Shown here: piece after piece, positions 59,916 to 64,000 of the stretch
Layout: each line of letters begins with the position of its first letter
Numbering within the stretch: position 1 is the stretch's first letter
Assembly (NCBI RefSeq): GCF_022581195.2
Contig: NC_061462.1
Coordinates: 10,850,001 to 10,914,000, forward strand
Direction of reading: 5' to 3'
DNA from: Helicoverpa zea
Taxonomy: Eukaryota > Arthropoda > Insecta > Lepidoptera > Noctuidae
Length of the DNA: 64,000 nt
Made by a program: the position numbers and the translations under genes
The notes under the pieces: model-generated
The model's input: the letters and a program-made list of their open reading frames with translations, nothing else
Databases searched by the model: none
What the model was told of the DNA's origin: nothing

Positions 59916-62637
59916 TAGTACCTAGATAAAAGTACTGAGTTAGGTTAAGAAAGCTTCAGTAACAAAATTACCTAATCGCAAAGACAAGATGTAGCTTGAA
60001 GAAGTTTTCCTCAATATAAAAGTGTTAGGTAAGTGATTACTTAGTTAATTTTGTGTTTCTACATACATATAATGACGAACATGAATGATGACTCATAACA
60101 TTACACTATAGAAACTAGAAAGATAACATTAATATTATTGACAAGAGGCTCATTAATAATTTATTCATAAGTACTTAACCAATGAATTGTAATCAAATTT
60201 GAGTTCAAATTTCCTAAAAGCCAAGTGGGAGTGCATGTTATCTATTCAGTCTTTCCACAAAACATATCTAAGTAATTATAAACAAACAAAAAACACATTA
60301 ACAGTCACGCATGACTGACATATTGATAGATCATTAAAAGAAAACTAAATATTAATGTGGAAAAGCCGCTTTTCATGTTTCTCTATAAACGTTCCTAAAA
60401 ACGCATAATAAGGATTTGTAATAAGGTAGTTTAATCTACAAATTAATTTCATAAGTACTCCCTCCACATTTGTTCTTGTAAGTTGCTTCCGTAAAAATTA
60501 CGTAAGTAACCTCCCTAAGTTGTGAAAAGTTCGAAGAAATTACTATAAGCGACTCTTCGTAAGTTGCTTATTTTTAACATTTGCAAAATATCGTTAGTTG
60601 ATTACTTAAGCTACCTGCGTAGGCAAGTGTAAGGCATGCCTGTGACAAATGAAGATTCAATAATTAATCCATTTGCTAAATTTAGTTAATGCAGTGAAAA
60701 ACAAAAGGTAAGCAAGATTGTAATGAAACAAAACAAAATGCTTACTTAATTTGCTTATGGAAACCGAGAAATTGCGTCGCCATTTATAAATTAAAATCAG
60801 ATTTGTGTCAAGGTCAACGCAGAATGAAATAAACTGTTGCTGGAAATGCTATCCTATCTTTTTAACTTTTCTAGAACGGAATCTATGCTCAAGTCTTTAC
60901 TGATTTACTTACGTACCTATAGTGTTCTTCGAATTACAGATCAAATTAAAATACATGGACGAATAAATAAATAAATAATAATGTCGGCCCGGAACACCTT
61001 TTCACACACGGTCGGTTAGCCCCATGGTGAGTTATTAATTAACTTGTGTTATGGGTGCTAACACAACTGATAAACTACATATATACGAATAGGCTTGTAA
61101 AACGTAAAATACCGATTTCCTTCACATTTATGACCTATATTATTATGTAGTTAGTGTAACTACCTACATATGTAATAATCTGTGATAGGTATATAGCCTC
61201 TATTTGATTTGACCCATACTTAGGACATCTGTACCTATAGAAAATACTTCTGAAACAAATATTTACCTACCTAGGTAAAAAAAGCTAAGTTCAAGCATAA
61301 TTTAGGTACTCAAATTTTAAAATATGCATACCTAAGCATCTGCCTAAGGATTTCAAGTTCTCGGAATTTAAATAAAAAAATAACTAAGTTAAGTGCGTTT
61401 TAAGCCTCTTATGTAGGGCTGCCATCCCGAATTTCAATAAACCCGGACAAAAATTAAAAAAACCCGGACATTTGGCGTAAATCGCATTTTTTCCCCAAAC
61501 GAGTACGATTTTTTTTAAACAAAATAATACCTAATTTGTAATCCATTTACTATTAACATATACTTAAATTCATTGAGGTGCTTCCTTAAATGAAAAGTGT
61601 CCGGGTTTTCCCCGGACACTTCTTGAAACCCCGCCCGGACGGCCCCCGGACAGCCTCCAAACGAGGACAAATCCGGGGAAACCCGGACGGATGGCAGCCC
61701 TACTCTTATGACAAAATCTTATAGTCAAGGGCCTCTCTATCGCTTAAGGAGTTAATAACTCATTTTTGAAGTGTTACAAAACTTATCGTACCTATGTTTT
61801 TAAATGTTATTAACTAAACAATTCATAATAGATTAAAATTTTTGATATAAAGATGAAAAGTGAAAAACAGTCCCATATTTTTTGTACTCTAAATATAACG
61901 ATTCAAATCCCATTACCATTAATTATCTATAAGTATACTAAAAAATAGTTTAAAACATTGTTTTTGTGGGTTCGAAACAGAATCGATTCCTTCACTATTT
62001 TCTAGCTGGACTATCACCGAGTAACAAAGGCTATATTTTTTCCGGGTACGGGAAGAAGTTCCCCCGGAACGCGGTTGAAACCGCTGACAACACCAAAAAA
62101 AAAAGCCCTCCTAAAATTCGGCCTGGGTCGGGCTATCTATCACGCAAGCCCCATGGTTATCGGCAACTGGCGAAACGGTACGATAACAGCTTGTATACAG
62201 GTGTCTGATAAAACGACGCGGTTCCCAAATAAACTATCACTCAACAGATAGTAAGTACTAATAAGGTACGAAGGTACGAATAAGGTACGTAAGGTACGAA
62301 TAAGGTACATAGGTACTAATAAGGTACGTAAGTATTGACAAAATATAACGAGCGTGTCAGATTCTAAATTATTCAGCCATTTATGAGCTTTATCAAGAGT
62401 TGCAATAACTGAATAATTATTAAGAACAACGAATGTTTTAACAATCAGATTTTAGACACAATAATAGAGCTTAGGTGTGAAGATTGAGCCTATAAATATT
62501 AAATCTAGGACTAATGATTACGATGATGTATCTAGGCATTGGCGGGATAGTCTACTAATCTGATCTATTGGGGTACGGAAGCTTCCATTCATTCATCATT
62601 ATCTGCATATTATCTGGAATGTAACAACGGAATGTAA
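59916..62637. other. probable intron or spacer with a MITE and minisatellite
   Basis: AT-rich, no exon found on either strand. A Helitron-like fragment is at about 61980-62090, and a short GGTACGAATAA-type minisatellite at about 62258-62335. Confidence 0.45.
61416..61700. mobile_element. MITE with GGGCTGCCATCC ends
   Basis: Ends GGGCTGCCATCC and GGATGGCAGCCC with TA on both sides (61414-61415, 61701-61702). The interior repeats CCCGGACA-type motifs several times in both directions. 285 bp, non-coding. Confidence 0.8.
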
Positions 62638-64000
62638 CAAAAAACGTATCAATTTGATGATGCATTTGTTAGTTATGTTAAACAATATTCTAAATTATTT
62701 AAAAAGGTTTGTAATATCGCAAAATCTAAATTCTTAAGCGATACAATTAAAAAGTCAAATAACAAAATTAAAACTACATGGAAAATAATAAATAACGAAA
62801 CTGGTAAATCGGTCAGGCATGAAAAGAAGTTGGAGATCTTAATCGATAACAAACTTGTTAGTCATGCGGACGACGTAGCAAAAGCCTTTAACGAGTTCTT
62901 TGCCGATATACCCATAGCTACAACTCGCTCCTTAAATTCTTCTTCGACTGATGCTGAGAAGCTTTTGCGTAGTTGTGTACCCAAGTGTGACTTCTTATTC
63001 AAGTTTGAGCATGTAACGCCGCAAGACGTCATCAATGTCTTCAAAACTCTCAAGGCAAAAAACACCGGTGATTACTGGGGTATTTCCATTAAACTTTTAA
63101 GTCATATAATTGACATTGTTGCCCCTTATCTAGCTGTCACATTCAATAAATGCGTTGATGCTGGTGTATTTCCCGACCTCATGAAACAAAGTAAAGTCGT
63201 TCCCTTGTTTAAATCAGGAACCAAGTCGGATATTGGTAATTTTAGACCAATTTCAATTCTACCTGCGTTTAGTAAAATATTTGAAAAGTTAATACTCAAG
63301 CAGTTGCTCAGTTATTTTAATGTAAATTGCCTCCTCCATAGTGAACAATATGGCTTTACTCGAGGTCGTTCGACCACTGATGCTGGTGTTGCTCTTTTAA
63401 AACATATTTTTAATGCATGGGAAAACTCTCAAAACGCAATAGGAGTCTTTTGCGACCTCTCCAAAGCTTTTGATTGCGTTCAACATGACACACTTTTACG
63501 CAAGTTACGTTATTACGGCGTTCAAAACGGAGCTTTGAACGTCATAGAATCATATTTAAATAATAGATTGCAATGCGTAGACATCAACGGTGTCAAATCT
63601 TCAGGCCTACCAGTTCAATTAGGCGTGCCGCAGGGTTCTATTTTAGGTCCTTTCTTATTCTTAGTATATATAAATGATTTACCGTTCCATTTGAAAAATA
63701 TATGTGATATAGTATTATTTGCAGACGATACATCTCTCATTTTCAAAGTTGATAGGAATAGAGAGCAATTTGATGAAGTGAATAGTGCACTCTCCTTAGT
63801 TACGCACTGGTTCACAACAAATAATTTAGTTCTTAATGCTAAAAAAACTAAATGTGTTAAGTTCACCTTGCCTAATGTGAAACACTTAGGACCTAATATT
63901 ATCCTAAATAATGAAGTTCTTGAAACTGTGAAGTCAACAGTGTTTCTGGGAATAACAGTTGATGCAAAGCTACAGTGGGGCTCGCATATATCTAGCCTCG
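62638..64000 (+). CDS. LINE reverse transcriptase, 5'-truncated and cut by the window end
   Basis: An open frame without a stop runs for 454 codons from 62638 (TAA just before) to the window edge. It reads as a jockey/CR1-like reverse transcriptase: SDIGNFRPISILPAFSKIFE, HSEQYGFTRGRSTTDA, the first catalytic Asp in FCDLSKAFDCVQHDTLL, LGVPQGSILGPFLFLVYIND, and the catalytic FADDTS at about 63718-63735, then NNLVLNAKKTK. No endonuclease domain precedes it, so the copy is 5'-truncated, as is usual for LINEs. The frame itself is intact. It has no start codon of its own at the left end. Confidence 0.9.

Noticed and set aside
62258..62335. Possible CRISPR-like or regulatory array of GGTACG repeats
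   Set aside because: Units vary in length and have no unique spacers; it is a short decayed minisatellite.

Overview
This window is nuclear DNA from an insect, almost certainly a moth or butterfly (Lepidoptera). The evidence is the spliced genes with GT-AG introns, insect-type proteins, AT-rich spacers, tRNA-derived SINEs ending in GAT/ATC triplet tails, Lep1-like Helitron fragments (ATTATAAA-GCGAAAG start, GGAAGCTAG end), a copia element with a copia-type primer-binding site, and a jockey/CR1-like LINE. I found no bacterial operons, CRISPR arrays, rRNA genes or credible functional tRNA genes. No species is claimed. Layout, left to right: 0.3-0.7 kb, a 134-bp tandem repeat. 2.1-3.0 kb (minus), a small secreted Tyr/Pro-rich peptide gene. 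4.2-19.7 kb (plus), a secreted phospholipase A2 whose likely first exon lies 13 kb upstream of the rest in a repeat-filled intron. 19.7-20.7 kb, a pogo-like transposon relic nested in another inverted-repeat element. 23.2-24.6 kb (plus), a second Tyr/Pro-rich secreted peptide. 26.1-31.5 kb (minus), a complete CDK5RAP3 (C53) gene of 10 exons, 508 codons. 32.6-36.4 kb (plus), a leucine-rich-repeat protein of the LRMDA type, 6 exons, 263 codons, head-to-head with CDK5RAP3 and tail-to-tail with the next gene. 37.0-44.2 kb (minus), a complete secreted animal haem peroxidase of 12 exons, 760 codons. 47.1-53.4 kb (minus), the five 3' exons of a fatty acid 2-hydroxylase; its cytochrome b5 part is not in view and probably lies beyond the right edge. 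55.2-59.9 kb (plus), a full-length copia retrotransposon with identical 233-bp LTRs, a 5-bp target duplication and an intact 1362-codon gag-pol, probably inside a fatty acid 2-hydroxylase intron. 62.6-64.0 kb (plus), a 5'-truncated LINE reverse transcriptase running off the window. The genes do not form one pathway; the neighbourhood mixes secreted proteins (two peptides, PLA2, peroxidase), ER-linked proteins (CDK5RAP3/UFMylation, fatty acid hydroxylase) and a leucine-rich-repeat protein. The most unusual pattern is that three of these genes carry partial exon copies in the intron directly downstream of the parent exon (PLA2 exon 4, CDK5RAP3 exons 8 and 9, peroxidase exon 7). Most base differences from the parent exons are synonymous, and the peroxidase copy is a frame-preserving 108-nt candidate alternative exon. 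Exon boundaries come from reading GT-AG sites and checking reading-frame phase by hand; no alignment or expression data were available.
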